A stretch of DNA of 44,521 nt. Source: Selaginella moellendorffii (Eukaryota; Streptophyta; Lycopodiopsida; Selaginellales; Selaginellaceae). Position 1 is the first letter of the stretch, and every line of letters starts with the position of its first letter. The notes under the pieces are model-generated. The model had not been told where the DNA came from and made no database searches. It was given only the letters and a program-made list of their open reading frames with translations. Where the stretch lies: assembly GCF_000143415.4 (NCBI RefSeq), contig NW_003314285.1, forward strand, positions 412,838 through 457,358, written 5' to 3'. This document shows positions 1 through 11,400 of this stretch, piece after piece. Position numbers and translations under genes: made by a program.

Positions 1-451
1 GCTATGGGGGGTTTCAAATATATAGTAGGGATAGTGGATAGGTCTGGCTTGGGTCTAAACCCAAGCTCCACACCATGTTAGCTGGTGGAGTACCTATATC
101 CTCACATTAAGCCATTGGTATGCTGAAATAGTGCCAAATTTTGTTTGGCTCCGTTTTGTGTGTTAGTCCTGGCATTGGGATGCTGGTTGCTCTAGGACTG
201 TTCCAAGTCGCTCTAGGCTCCTATCCCTTCGCTCCTTGGGCTGTACGCTCAAGAGTTGCTCTGTGGTTTGGTTCCGTCACTCCTTGGCATTGTTCGTTCA
301 GTGGCCCAAGGCTCTGAAACTTGGGTTCCACACCATTGTCCTTTGGACATGTGGCATCTGTCACGTGGCATAAAGAGGGTTTAGGTTCCGCTTCGTGGTT
401 ATCCTATGGTAACTCACCATAGGATAAAGGGTCAAAACCACATGCGCTATA
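1..451 (+). mobile_element. 3' portion of the 5' LTR of LARD element A
   Basis: This is the downstream part of a long terminal repeat, cut by the window edge. It aligns with the complete LTRs at 14520-15657 and (reversed) 7365-8497. It begins in the conserved G-rich/TATA-like core, carries the 12-bp hairpin at 399-427, and ends at 451 just before a tRNA-Met primer-binding site. The usual terminal CA has decayed to TA. About 60 bp present in other copies between the core and the 'ggcttgggtct' motif is missing here. Full-length relatives are about 1.13 kb, so roughly 680 bp lies outside the window or is deleted. Confidence 0.85.
399..427 (+). other. Perfect 12-bp hairpin in the LTR of element A
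   Basis: The stem TTATCCTATGGT pairs perfectly with its reverse complement across a 5-base loop (aactc). It lies 24 bases before the LTR end. The same stem occurs unchanged in all five LARD LTR 3' ends in this window, while the loop varies. Confidence 0.85.
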
Positions 452-453
452 TT

Positions 454-464
454 TGGTATCAGAG
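454..464 (+). other. Primer-binding site of element A (tRNA-iMet type)
   Basis: TGGTATCAGAG lies two bases after the LTR end. This is the standard plant primer-binding site complementary to the 3' end of initiator tRNA-Met, where minus-strand reverse transcription starts. Confidence 0.9.
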
Positions 465-1243
465 GATACGTCTCAGCGAGTATTATACAATGAGATTAGA
501 CAACTAGTCTCATTGCATACGCAGAGATGAAAATGATGATCCAAGTGGGTACACGTTTGGGTGCAAAAGCTTTGGAATCGTTTCTTGGGTATGGATTTCG
601 ATTACCTTTTTGTACCGCATTGTATGAGCTTGCTCTTGGGCTCATAAGATGAATGTGAGATGTTCCATTTGTATGAGTTTTCACTTGGGCTCGTGAGTGA
701 GGCACATTAGCAACTCAAGGTTGCACTTTGAGTTGGCAGGATTAATGTTAGCCTATCGGTGGTTCCATGAGTTGTTTCATATACCATGGGTGAAAGAAAA
801 CCTCCCTGGGTTTGCTCTAAGTGGCAGATAGGCTAGTCCATAGTTATTTAGCATGGCACTAGTGGATCCTTCCTAGGCATGATTATAAGTGGATTACCAA
901 GACTGTAGGGATTAGTTTATTGGTTCAAGTAGTCATTGCCATTCTCTCTCATAAACTTTTCTTGGATTGGACTGAAAGCAGTATGAAAGCAAGCTTTAGG
1001 TTTAGTCAAAAGATGAGACCGAAAAGAGAGTTATCAGGGACAAAGGATCAAACATGTAAATCATTTTCTCTTCTTGAAGGGATGATTTACAATGAAGTGT
1101 GACTCATTGCTAGTGTTCACAGTATGCAATCAAGAGTCCTTACCTTGATGCATGTTGGAAGTGGTAGTCTTACAAATGGTGAGTTGTGGGATGGATAGTA
1201 GTGAAACGCTAAACCATTTTATTTAGGCTTGCTATTGGAAGAC
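465..1243 (+). mobile_element. Element A interior, 5' segment (non-coding)
   Basis: This is the start of the LARD interior. It aligns with 15671-16446 (element E) and with the reverse complement of 6571-7351 (element B). Open frames are short, differ between copies and match no retroelement domain. The segment stops at the target duplication AAGAC (1239-1243) where element B inserted, and resumes at 8503 without loss. Confidence 0.85.
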
Positions 1244-1267
1244 TGTAGCGCACGTGGTTTTGACCCT

Positions 1268-1296
1268 TTATCCTATGGTGATTTACCATAGGATAA
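1268..1296 (-). other. Perfect 12-bp hairpin in the 3' LTR of element B
   Basis: Same stem as at 399-427, with loop aaatc in element sense. It sits about 24 bases inside the LTR end. Confidence 0.85.
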
Positions 1297-1329
1297 CACC
1301 ACGAAGCGGAACCTAAACCCTCTTTGTGC

Positions 1330-1363
1330 CACGTGACAGATGCCACGTGTCACATACCACGTG
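1330..1363 (-). promoter_or_regulatory. Cluster of three G-box (CACGTG) motifs in the LTR
   Basis: CACGTG occurs at 1330-1335, 1344-1349 and 1358-1363, with a fourth copy at 1251-1256 at the very LTR end. Flanking bases give ACGTGGC and ACGTGTC forms, which in plants are the core of ABA-response elements bound by bZIP factors. Regulatory function is inferred from motif density only. Confidence 0.5.
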
Positions 1364-2378
1364 TCCATAGGAACCCGAGGTTCAGGGCCTTGGACCACTG
1401 AACGAAGGAACAGTGCCAAACTCCTAAGCGTGACGCCAAGGAGTGATGGAACCGGACCACGGAGCAACTCCCGAGCATATAGCCCAAGGAGCGAAGGGAC
1501 AGGAGCCCGGAGCGACTTGGAACAGTCCTGAAGCAACCAACATCCCAATGCCAGGACTAGCACGCAAAACGGAGCCAAACGGAGTCTGGCGCTATTTCGG
1601 CATACCGGTGGCCTAACGTGAGAATATGGGTACTCCACCAGCTAGCATGGAATGGAACTTGGGCTTAGACCCAAGCCGGACGCAGAACAAGGACAGGCAC
1701 GCAAGCGGGAGCTAGACTATGCCTCAGGTTGGTCGGCCATGCCCGACCTACCCACTATCCCTAATATACATTTGGAACCCCCCATAACCCCCCCCCCTTG
1801 AGGAACACACGCTTTGGGCTTTCACCCCAAGCCTCCCTTAGTATCAGGAGTTAGTCTCTAGGACAAGCTCGAAACTTACTAAATATGGAATGTCCCTAGA
1901 TTGTGAATTTGGACACGAGACGAACACCATTGTGTTCAGGCCGATCTCTACATTCCGTAGATATGCCAAATGAGCAAATCTGGACACTTTCCATAAATAG
2001 CATTTGGGACCGAAATGAGACTAACACAAAGGGCATGATAGCGAGGGTGTTTGGCAGACACGGTAAGCTATCATGTAGCGATATTGAGGGACTAATCTCA
2101 ATACGCGAGGGTTCTTGTCACTAGCCAGTGCAAGACAAAACGAGACGGGAACTCCTTACTTAGCTTATAGTATGCTTAGCTAATAACACGTAGGAATTCC
2201 GTCCCTATGCTCGTCCGGTCTAAGTACACTCGAAATGCCCAGTTAACTCCACTAGCACAAGAGGGACTGATAAAGGGTCCAGCAATACCGACCTTCTGCC
2301 GTCGTGGCAGTAAGGTAAGAGTGTCCGTAAGGACTAGTCGACAGGTAACTTTCGATACTCGAAGTCACATTCGCGACA

Positions 2379-2393
2379 CTCTCCCCCCCTTGG
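2379..2393 (-). other. Polypurine tract of element B
   Basis: In element sense the sequence is AAGGGGGGGAGAG immediately before the 3' LTR, the expected primer for plus-strand synthesis. The same tract precedes the 3' LTRs of elements D and E. Confidence 0.92.
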
Positions 2394-5300
2394 GAAGATC
2401 GACGTCCTCGTCGATGCACACTCGAGTCTAGAATACCGCCAAGGAAACAACTCTCGAAAAAGTTCACGGTACTCACACTATGTGAGAAATGCACCAACTT
2501 AAATGAGTTAGGGGGCAACCTCTTTGTCTAACGCGGATGCGCTACCAGCTCAGACACCTTCCGGCCGTCGCTGACAAGGAAATGACCAACGGAGTCAGCC
2601 ACCCTTGCTGCTCTGGGAGTCATCCAGCTTACAAAAGTGTGATATGTCCCTGCCCGCAGGAACATAGAGAGAGAAGCCAGAGGCCCCAACCCTCCTAAGC
2701 AAAGAAACCAAACCCGTCGGTAAGGTTTAGATAGACTACTGTAAACAGGCAGTTAGAGTTGTTTACACGGTCACGCCCTTTCAACGGAACAAGGAACATC
2801 GACAGAGAGGCGGGTTATGTGACCAGTCGACAGTAGCTACCCCATGACTAGAGATTTCAACATGCACACGAAGTGCCGAAGCCAGTCTGCCTATACTGGC
2901 CCAAACTCAAAGATCAATAGATGGACAATATCAAAGTCATAGACAATGATATTTTTAGAGATTTAATTATCAGTGAATAAAGCTTAGATTAGAACACAAA
3001 AGTATTCCAAGTAAGTTATCATCCGATAAACTAGTATTATAGTATAAAAACCACCAAGATCACTATCATTGGAAAACATAGGATGCACCATCCAACAAAA
3101 TTCAACAGCAAGTATATCATCAAGTAAACGCAATGATAAAACGTAACTACCGAAGATAGCAGACAGTAAGCCAACAACTTACTAGAGAGAACTCAAAAAA
3201 CACAAAGTATCATTGACTAACAAGCACAATGCTCGCGAATGTATCACCCAAAGGAAATAACATCCAAATCTATCAAAACTAACTCGAGCAATAATCAACA
3301 GAAGAGAATGAATGTGGGAAGACCAACAAACACTCATGCCTGCTAACTATCACAAAAGCCAATCTGAATAGATCCCAGCCAACAATACCAAGGAACTCAA
3401 GTTGCCTAAGCAAGTGTTAGCAACATCCTACTGATGTTTTAAACTCAAGAGACCAATCCAGAGCAAACCACAAAGAACATGTGGTATTGCAAAAAGCCAA
3501 AAGCCATCAAAGAGAACAATCAACTATCATGAAAGATCGTCAATCAGCCCATCAATGTAGTGATGTATAATCATCGTTGAAGAAAGAATCTACCATCCCG
3601 AAGAATAGCAAATAATTCCAAACCAACAATAATCAAGCAAAACTTGTGATAAGGACAATCAACTACCCTAGATGATAGTCAATCATCACCAATGATTGCC
3701 AGATGCAAAAACCAACTTCAACATCGAAGCTAATGAGCCAAAATGCCTTCCCCAACAACTTCTAACAAATGGAACAATGAGTATGAAAACTCAAAGAACC
3801 AAAAGCTCGAAGAAGCCTATAGCTAAGTCTTGCTTAATAATGATCACGAGTCTCATAGAAGCAAACTTCAATGCTAAAGAAGATATCATGGTGCAACCCA
3901 CAATGTCTTCTTCAACACATCCATAAGCCAAACTTCATAATGCCAAAGCTAATGAAGAGCATTTCTGCATCAATCCAAAAGCTAAGCACAATGGAGCTAT
4001 GCTCAACAAGTGATCACTAAATGATCCTCCATGAATCCATCTATAGCAAGACGTAACTCACTTCATAGCAAGCACAAGAAGAATCATCAATGATTGATAT
4101 ATTTCAACTAAAATCCCATAAGGATTCAAAATATTCCAACATCGATCACTAACTCTCCCACTTGTAGAGTTAGCATAGTCTATGACTAAATCACTTTTCA
4201 AGGAAAAGCTCAAAGCTCAACCCCTACTAAATAATCTCGTCTAGAACACAACTAACTCGACTTGCCACTCAGTTCATTTGAACGTCAACAAAGTTGCTAA
4301 CTAGCAAATGCATGAATGCCAACAACACAAAGCCATAGCCAAATCATCAACACTATCTTCATTAAGATTAATGAAACTCAATATCAATCCTAAGGAGAGA
4401 CATCTCATTTCACTTTGAATCTCAACCTCAATAATGTCAACGACAAGGCATCACTTCAATGCCATCAACACCAGAACAAAGCTAGAAGAAAGCAAGAGTG
4501 AATCACCACCCAAAACTTCCTAGCAACCAAGCTAACCAAAGTCGAAGATACTTAGTTAGTATCCGAGACCAATCCTTTAGCAATACTCAATTTCAGATAA
4601 CACATCATCAAGGAGTGAATCACCACATCCAAGACTCAATGAAATCCAACACTATAGACCAAATGTAGCCAAATGATATCGACAAAGGAATTGACATGCC
4701 AACATGGAAAACTCATGTATGTCTAATGACACGATCCTCCGCAACACCATCCAGTAAAGTAAGCCCATCACTGCTAAATCATCATCGAGCAAAGCAAGTA
4801 TCAACAGTCTTTTTGACAAAGTCTACAAGTAATCACTAGTCGCAAAGCAACTAACAATCACCCCTCAACTTGCCTTCACAAGACCCAAACACCAACTCTT
4901 GTCATCAAGTTATATACTTATCTAGCATAAACATAATACCTCAAACATGAGATAAAAGTTCATGGACAAGCACAAACTAAATGACCACTCGAATCCAACT
5001 CAACCGAAATAAGCTCACCAATGCATTTAGTCAATAGCTCTGAGCATGCCTTGAAGAGGCTAGTTATGTGATCAACACTCAGTCGAAACTAAAGTGAAGA
5101 CCATGAGATGGACTCATATCGGTACACAACCTCCTCATAGACAAAGCTATAGTACGGGTACCAACATCTCAACCTCAAACAACTAAGTTGGACATCACCA
5201 TCCTTAGCCAAGGCGCAGGGCTACCAAGACTAAGTCAAGATTAGTGAGAGCTCACTACTCTCATAGAGTCTTAGCGAAATGCAAGGTGCAAACTGTCACT

Positions 5301-7351
5301 AAGCACAACGCTACAAAAGAAAGGCACAAGGGTCACCTTTCTTAGAAAAGCGCAACAGCCACTTTTCTACACTAACTCCAGACTCTATCCAACTCAATTG
5401 CTTTAGCCCCAAAAGTTAGCATCCCTTTCGGGTCGCATCATACAAACTACCTACTAAGATCTAAGCCAACCGAAGTCAACTCCAACCCCTTCACTAGTTT
5501 GTACTGGCTTTCGAAAATGGAATGGTTTTTGAGCAAAGTGATCAATAGATCAGCCATTGGAAAAGTCTAAGAAAATTTGTGGAAAATTTTCCATCCTAGA
5601 GAAAGAATGACTCTCAATCCAGAATTGCAAACTTTCAAGACTCAACCAACTTCTGCCTACCTACTACTTCACATAGGTTCACCTCAACACAAATTCTCAT
5701 GATCCATCAATATGCTTAAGCATTGAACATCTTTGCCCATATAACCGACATCCAACACTGACATCCACAAAGTGCAAAATGAGCATCCAAGGCTTGATCA
5801 CAAAGACCACATCATCGGATATCCACATTGCACTAACACTCTTCTTCAACCACCTTCAAGATCCAATGTGAAGCCAAAACACTAACAAGAAAAATGACAT
5901 GGAAAATCAAGCGCTAAGGAAAATTCCTCATCACTCGAATCAACAATGCCACTTCCACTAACACAAGTGCTAGCGATGTCAATGCATCAACCTCACACCT
6001 TCTCCATCCAATAATCTACTCCAAGTGTTAACGGATCAACCAACAAGCCATAGCAAATGAATGCTATAACCCTTTTCCAACATTTTAATGGGCAAACTCT
6101 AGGAAACAAGGTACCTACTTAAGCTTAGCATAATGAACCACCATCGAGAATCCAGTCAAAGCTACTACAATGCTACTTCGTGCAAGTAGACTAGCTTCTC
6201 CATCAACCACTTTGGGGTTGATCATCATTTACCCAAGCAACTTCGTAAACACATTGCTCATTATCACATGGATATGATATAAATCACAATGACTTGATCA
6301 TCAATTGAGTAACTCAATGAGCAAGGCTTATGTCATTACTTCAAACGTTCATGTGAATATCAAATGCCAACTCGATTCGACAAAATGCAACATAAATGCC
6401 ACACTCCACCAATAGAGGTTTACGACACCCAACACCACTAACTTTTGTTCACAACACGGACAAGCTCATGCCACTCTCTTTCCGACCAAACTCAACACTA
6501 ATCCAACACCAAGCTACTCAAGGAGCAATAGCAAGGTTCCCCGGAAAAGAATTGAGCATTGCAACCCAAGTCTTCCAATAGTGAGTCTAGACAAAAATGG
6601 TTTAGTGTTTCACCACTATCCATCCCATAACTCACCACTTGTAAGACCATCATTTCCAACATGCATCAAGGTAGGGACTCTTGATTGCATAATGTGAACA
6701 CAAGCAATGAGTTAACACCTCGTTGCAAATCATTTCTCCAAGAAGAGAAAATGATTTACATATTTGATCCTCCGTCCCCGATGACTCTCTTTTCGGTTTC
6801 ATCTTTGACCAAACCTCAAGCTTGCTTTCACACTGCCTTCAGCTCAATCGAAGAAAAGTTTATGAGAGAGCACGGCAATGATTACTTGAACCAATAGACT
6901 ATTTCCTCTAGTCTTGATCGATCCACTTATAATCATGCCTAGGAAGGATCCACTAGTGCCGTGCTAAACAGCTACGGACCAGCCTATTTGCCACTCATAG
7001 CAAACTCAGGGAAAGTTTACTTTCACTCACGGTACATGGAACAACTCATGGAACCACCGATAGGCTAACATTAATCCTGCCAACTCAAAGTGTAACCTCG
7101 AGTTGCTAATGTGCCTCACTCACGAGCCCAAGCGCAAACTCGTGCTACTGGAACAACTCAAATCCATCTTATGAGCCCAAGAGTAAGCTCACATAATTAC
7201 AGTACAAGAAGGTAACCGAATCCATACCCAAGGAACGATTGCGAAGTCTTTGCACCCAAACGTGTACCCACTCGGATCATCGTTTTCATCTCTGCGTATG
7301 CAACGAGACTAGTTCCCCAATCTCATTGAATAGTACTCGCTGAGACTCATT
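2394..7351 (-). mobile_element. Element B interior: conserved non-coding LARD domain
   Basis: About 5 kb without recognisable gag, protease, RT, RNase H or integrase motifs on either strand. It aligns over its whole length with the interiors of A (465-1243 plus 8503-12559) and E (15671-20625), so it is a family-wide sequence and not a random deletion. The ~500 bp next to the polypurine tract also match the 3' non-coding part of coding element D (27280-27788). Two short open frames on the strand antisense to the element (6396-6581 and 6685-6897) are also open in E, but resemble nothing I recognise. Confidence 0.88.
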
Positions 7352-7362
7352 CTCTGATGCCA
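7352..7362 (-). other. Primer-binding site of element B
   Basis: On the minus strand this reads TGGCATCAGAG, one base from the plant tRNA-iMet site, two bases downstream of the 5' LTR. Confidence 0.85.
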
Positions 7363-7364
7363 AA

Positions 7365-8497
7365 TGTAGCGCACGTGGTTTTGACCCTTTATCCTATGGT
7401 GATTTACCATAGGATAACACCACGAAGCGGAACCTAAACCCTCTTTGTGCCACGTGACAGATGCCACGTGTCACATACCACGTGTCCATAGGAACCCGAG
7501 GTTCAGGGCCTTGGACCACTGAACGAAGGAACGGTGCCAAACTCCTAAGCGTGACGCCAAGGAGTGATGGAACCGGACCACGGAGCAACTCCCGAGCATA
7601 TAGCCCAAGGAGCGAAGGGACAGGAGCCCGGAGCGACTTGGAACAGTCCTGAAGCAACCAACATCCCAATGCCAGGACTAGCACGCAAAACGGAGCCAAA
7701 CGGAGTCTGGCGCTATTTCGGCATACCGGTGGCCTAACGTGAGAATATGGGTACTCCACCAGCTAGCATGGAATGGAACTTGGGCTTAGACCCAAGCCGG
7801 ACGCAGAACAAGGACAGGCACGCAAGCGGGAGCTAGACTATGCCTCAGGTTGGTCGGCCATGCCTGACCTACCCACTATCCCTACTATACATTTGGAACC
7901 CCCCATAGCCCCCCCCCCTTGAGGAACACACGCTTTGGGCTTTCACCCCAAGCCTCCCTTAGTATCAGGAGTTAGTCTCTAGGACAAGCTCGAAACTTAC
8001 TAAATATGGAATGTCCCTAGATTGTGAATTTGGACACGAGACGAACACCATTGTGTTCAGGCCGATCTCTACATTCCGTAGATATGCCAAATGAGCAAAT
8101 CTGGACACTTTCCATAAATAGCATTTGGGACCGAAATGAGACTAACACAAAGGGCATGATAGCGAGGGTGTTTGGCAGACACGGTAAGCTATCATGTAGC
8201 GATATTGAGGGACTAATCTCAATACGCGAGGGTTCTTGTCACTAGCCAGTGCAAGACAAAACGAGACGGGAACTCCTTACCGGGCTAAGTATGCTTAGCT
8301 AATAACACGTAGGAATTCCGTCCTTATGCTCGTCCGGTCTAAGTACACTCGAAATGCCCAGTTAACTCCACTAGCACAAGAGGGACTGATAAAGGGTCCA
8401 GCAATACCGACCTTCTGCCGTCGTGGCAGTAAGGTAAGAGTGTCCGTAAGGACTAGTCGACAGGTAACTTTCGATACCCGAAGTCACATTCGCGACA
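7365..8497 (-). mobile_element. Element B 5' LTR
   Basis: A full LTR running TGTCGCG to CTACA on the minus strand. It is the near-identical partner of 1244-2378, with the same C run around 7909-7918 (G run in element sense), CACGTG cluster (7451-7484) and hairpin (7389-7417). Its outer end abuts the AAGAC target duplication at 8498. Confidence 0.93.
7389..7417 (-). other. Perfect 12-bp hairpin in the 5' LTR of element B
   Basis: Identical to the copy at 1268-1296, close to the LTR end and upstream (in element sense) of the primer-binding site. Confidence 0.85.
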
Positions 8498-11400
8498 AAG
8501 ACTTAGGTTGCTCTTTTCTAGGGAATTTTGCTATTGCTCCTTGAGTAACTTGGTGTTGGACTAATTTTGAGTTTTGTCAAAAAGAAAGTGGCATAAGCTT
8601 ATCTGTGTTGTGAACAAAAGTTAGTGGTGTTGGGTGTTGTAAATCTCTATTGGTGGAGTGTGGCCTTTATGTTGCATTTTGTCGAATTGAATTAGCAGTT
8701 GATATTCATATAAACCTTTGTAGTAGTGACATAGGCATTGCTCGTGGTGGTACTCAATAGATGATCAAGTCATTGTAATACTTATATCATATCTATGTGA
8801 TAGTGAACAATGTGTTTACGAAGTTGCTTAGTTAAACGATGATCAACCCCAAAGTGGTTGATAGTGAAGCTAGTCTACTTGCACGAAGTAGCATTGTAGT
8901 AGCTTTGACTAGATTTTCAATGGTGGTCCATTATGCTAAGCTTAAATTGGTACTTTGTTTCCTTAAGTTTGCCCATTAAGGTGTTGGAAAAAGGTTGTAA
9001 CATTCATTTGCTATAACTTATTAGTTGATCCATTAGCACTTAGAGTGGATTGTTGGATGGAGAAAATGTGTAGTTAGGGCATTGACATCACTAGCACTTG
9101 TGTTAGTGGAAGTGGCATTGTTGATTCGAGTGATGAAGAATTTTCTTTAGAGCTTGATTTTCCATATCATTTTTCTTGTTAGTGTTTTGGCTTCACATTG
9201 GATCTTGAAAATGGTTGAAGAAGAGTGTTAGTGCAATATAGATATCTGGAGATGTGGTCTGCCTAATCAAGCCTTGGATGTTCACTTTGCATTTTGCAAA
9301 TGTCGGTGTTGGATGTCGGAAAAATGGGCAAAGATGTTTGATGTTTAAGCATATTGTTGGATCATAAGAATTTGTGTTGCGGTGAACCTATGTGAAGTTG
9401 TTTGTAGGAGGAAGTTGGTTGAGTCTTGAAAGTTTGCAATCCTGGACTGAGAGTCATTCTTTCTCTAGGGTGGAAAATTTCCACAAATTTTCTTAAGCTT
9501 TTCCAATAGTTGATTTGTTAATCACTTTGCTCAAAAACCATTCCATTTTTTGTAAGCCAGTACAGACTAGTGAAGGGTTGAAGTTGACTTTTGTTAGCTT
9601 GACCTTAGTAAGTAGTTTGTATGTTGCACCTGAAACGGATATTAACTTTTGGGGCTAAAGCAATTGAGTTGGATAGAGTCTGGAGTTGGTATAGAAAAGT
9701 GGCCATTGTGCTTTTCTAAAAAAAGTGACCCTTGTGCCTTTCTTCTATGCTAGGTGGCAGGTTGCACCTTGCATTTCATTAAACTCTATAAGAGTAGTGA
9801 GCTCTCATTGATCTTGATTTGGTGTTGGTGGCTCTGCACCTTGGTTGAAGATGGTGATGTCCAACTTAGTTGTTTAAGGTTGAGATGTTAGTACCCATAC
9901 TATAGCTTTGTCTATAAGGAGGTTGTGCGCCAATATGAGTCCATCTCATAGTCTTCACTTTAGTTTCAACTAAGTGTTGATCATGCATAGCTAGCATATT
10001 CAAGGCATGGTCAGAGCTATTGGCTATATACATTAGTGAGCTTATTACAGTTGAGTTGGATTCGAGTGGTCATTTAGTTTATACTTGTCTATGAACTTTT
10101 ATCTCATACCTGCGGTATTACATTCATGTTGGACAAGTATATAACTTGATGACAAGAGTTGGTGTTTGGGTCTTGTGAAGGCAAGTTGAAGAGTGATTGT
10201 TAGTTGCTTTACAACTAGTGATTACTTAGTCGAGGACTGTTAACACTTGCTTCACTCGATGAAGATTTATCAGTGATGAGTTTGCTTTACTGGATGGTGT
10301 TGTGGAGGATCGTGTCATTAGACTTATATGGTTTTTCCATGTTAGTATATCGATTCTACCTTTGTCGATGTCATTTAGTTATGTTTAGTCTGTAGTGTTG
10401 CATTACATTGAATCATGGACGTGGTGAATCACTCCTTGATGATGTGTTATCTATAGCTGAGTATTGTTGAAGAACTTGTCTTAGATACTGACTAAAGTAT
10501 CTTTGACTTTGGTTAATTTGGTTGCAAGAGAGTTTTGAGTGGTGATTCACTTTTTCTTTCTTCTAGCTTTGTTATGGTGTTGATGGCATTGAAGTGATAG
10601 TCTCGATGAAGATAGTGTTGATGATTTGGCTATAGCTTTATGTTATTGGCATTCAAACACTTGCTAGTTAGCAACTGTATTAACGTTCAAATGAACTAAA
10701 TGGCAAGTTTGAGTTAGTTGTGTTTTAGACAAGATTGTTTAGTAGGGGTTGAGCTTTGAGTTTTTTCTTGAAAAGTAATTTAGTCATGGACAACACTAGC
10801 TTTATAAAGGAAGAGTTAATGATTGATATTGAAGTGTTTGAATCCTTATTAGATTTGAATTGGAATATATTGATCATTTATGATTTTTCTTGTTATGAAG
10901 TGACTTATGTCTTACTATAGATGGATTTATGGAGGATCGTTTAGTGATCACTTGTTGAGCATAACTTTGTTATGCTTAGCTTTTGGATGGATGTAGACAT
11001 GCTCTTCATTAGCTTTGGCATTATGAAGTTTAGCTTATGCGTTAAGGAGGATATTATGGGTTGTACCATGATTTCTTCTTTAACATTGAAGTTAGTTCAT
11101 GCAAGACTTATGATCATTATAGACAAAGACTTAGTTATAGGCTTCTTCAAGCTTTTGGTTCTTTGAGTTTTATGCTCATTGTTCAATTTGTTAGAAGTCG
11201 TTGGGAAGGCATTTTGGCTCCTACCTTCGACATTGAAGTTAGTATCTGCATTTAGCAATCATTGGTGATGACTGACTATCATCTCGGATAATTGATTATC
11301 CTTGTTAGAGGTTTTGCTTGATTATCGTTGATATAAAATGATTCGTTGTTCTTCGGGATAGTGAATTCTTTCTTTGATGATGATTATTCATCTCTTTATT

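Larger units (their letters stand above)
1244..2378 (-). mobile_element. Element B 3' LTR
   Basis: Read on the minus strand the LTR starts TGTCGCGAATG at 2378 and ends in CTACA at 1244. It is nearly identical to 7365-8497; visible differences are a handful of substitutions and one small indel block near 2157-2176. It holds a 10-C run (G run in element sense) around 1789-1798 beside a TATA-like core, a cluster of CACGTG motifs near 1251-1363 and the hairpin at 1268-1296. A 121-codon open frame in the sense strand (1638 to 1273) contains a duplicated ~50-bp unit. I regard it as incidental. Confidence 0.93.
1244..8497 (-). mobile_element. Element B: complete non-autonomous LTR retrotransposon (LARD), reverse
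   Basis: This is an intact non-coding LTR element of 7,254 bp: two LTRs of about 1.13 kb, a primer-binding site, a 5-kb interior and a polypurine tract. It is flanked by a perfect 5-bp duplication, AAGAC (1239-1243 and 8498-8502). Removing the element and one repeat rejoins element A exactly as element E reads at 16430-16460, which confirms the ends. Its LTRs differ at only about ten positions, so this is the youngest resolvable LARD here. The interior encodes no gag or pol domain, so movement must have depended on proteins supplied in trans. Confidence 0.93.

Noticed and set aside
920-1102. Host gene in LARD A
   Set aside because: Short frame within the aligned LARD interior, not kept open in B or E.
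1273-1638. 121-codon frame in the LTR of B (also at 7394-7759), with repeated PSLLG units
   Set aside because: It lies wholly within LTR control sequence and its repeats come from a ~50-bp DNA duplication. It is broken or altered in A and E and has no domain.
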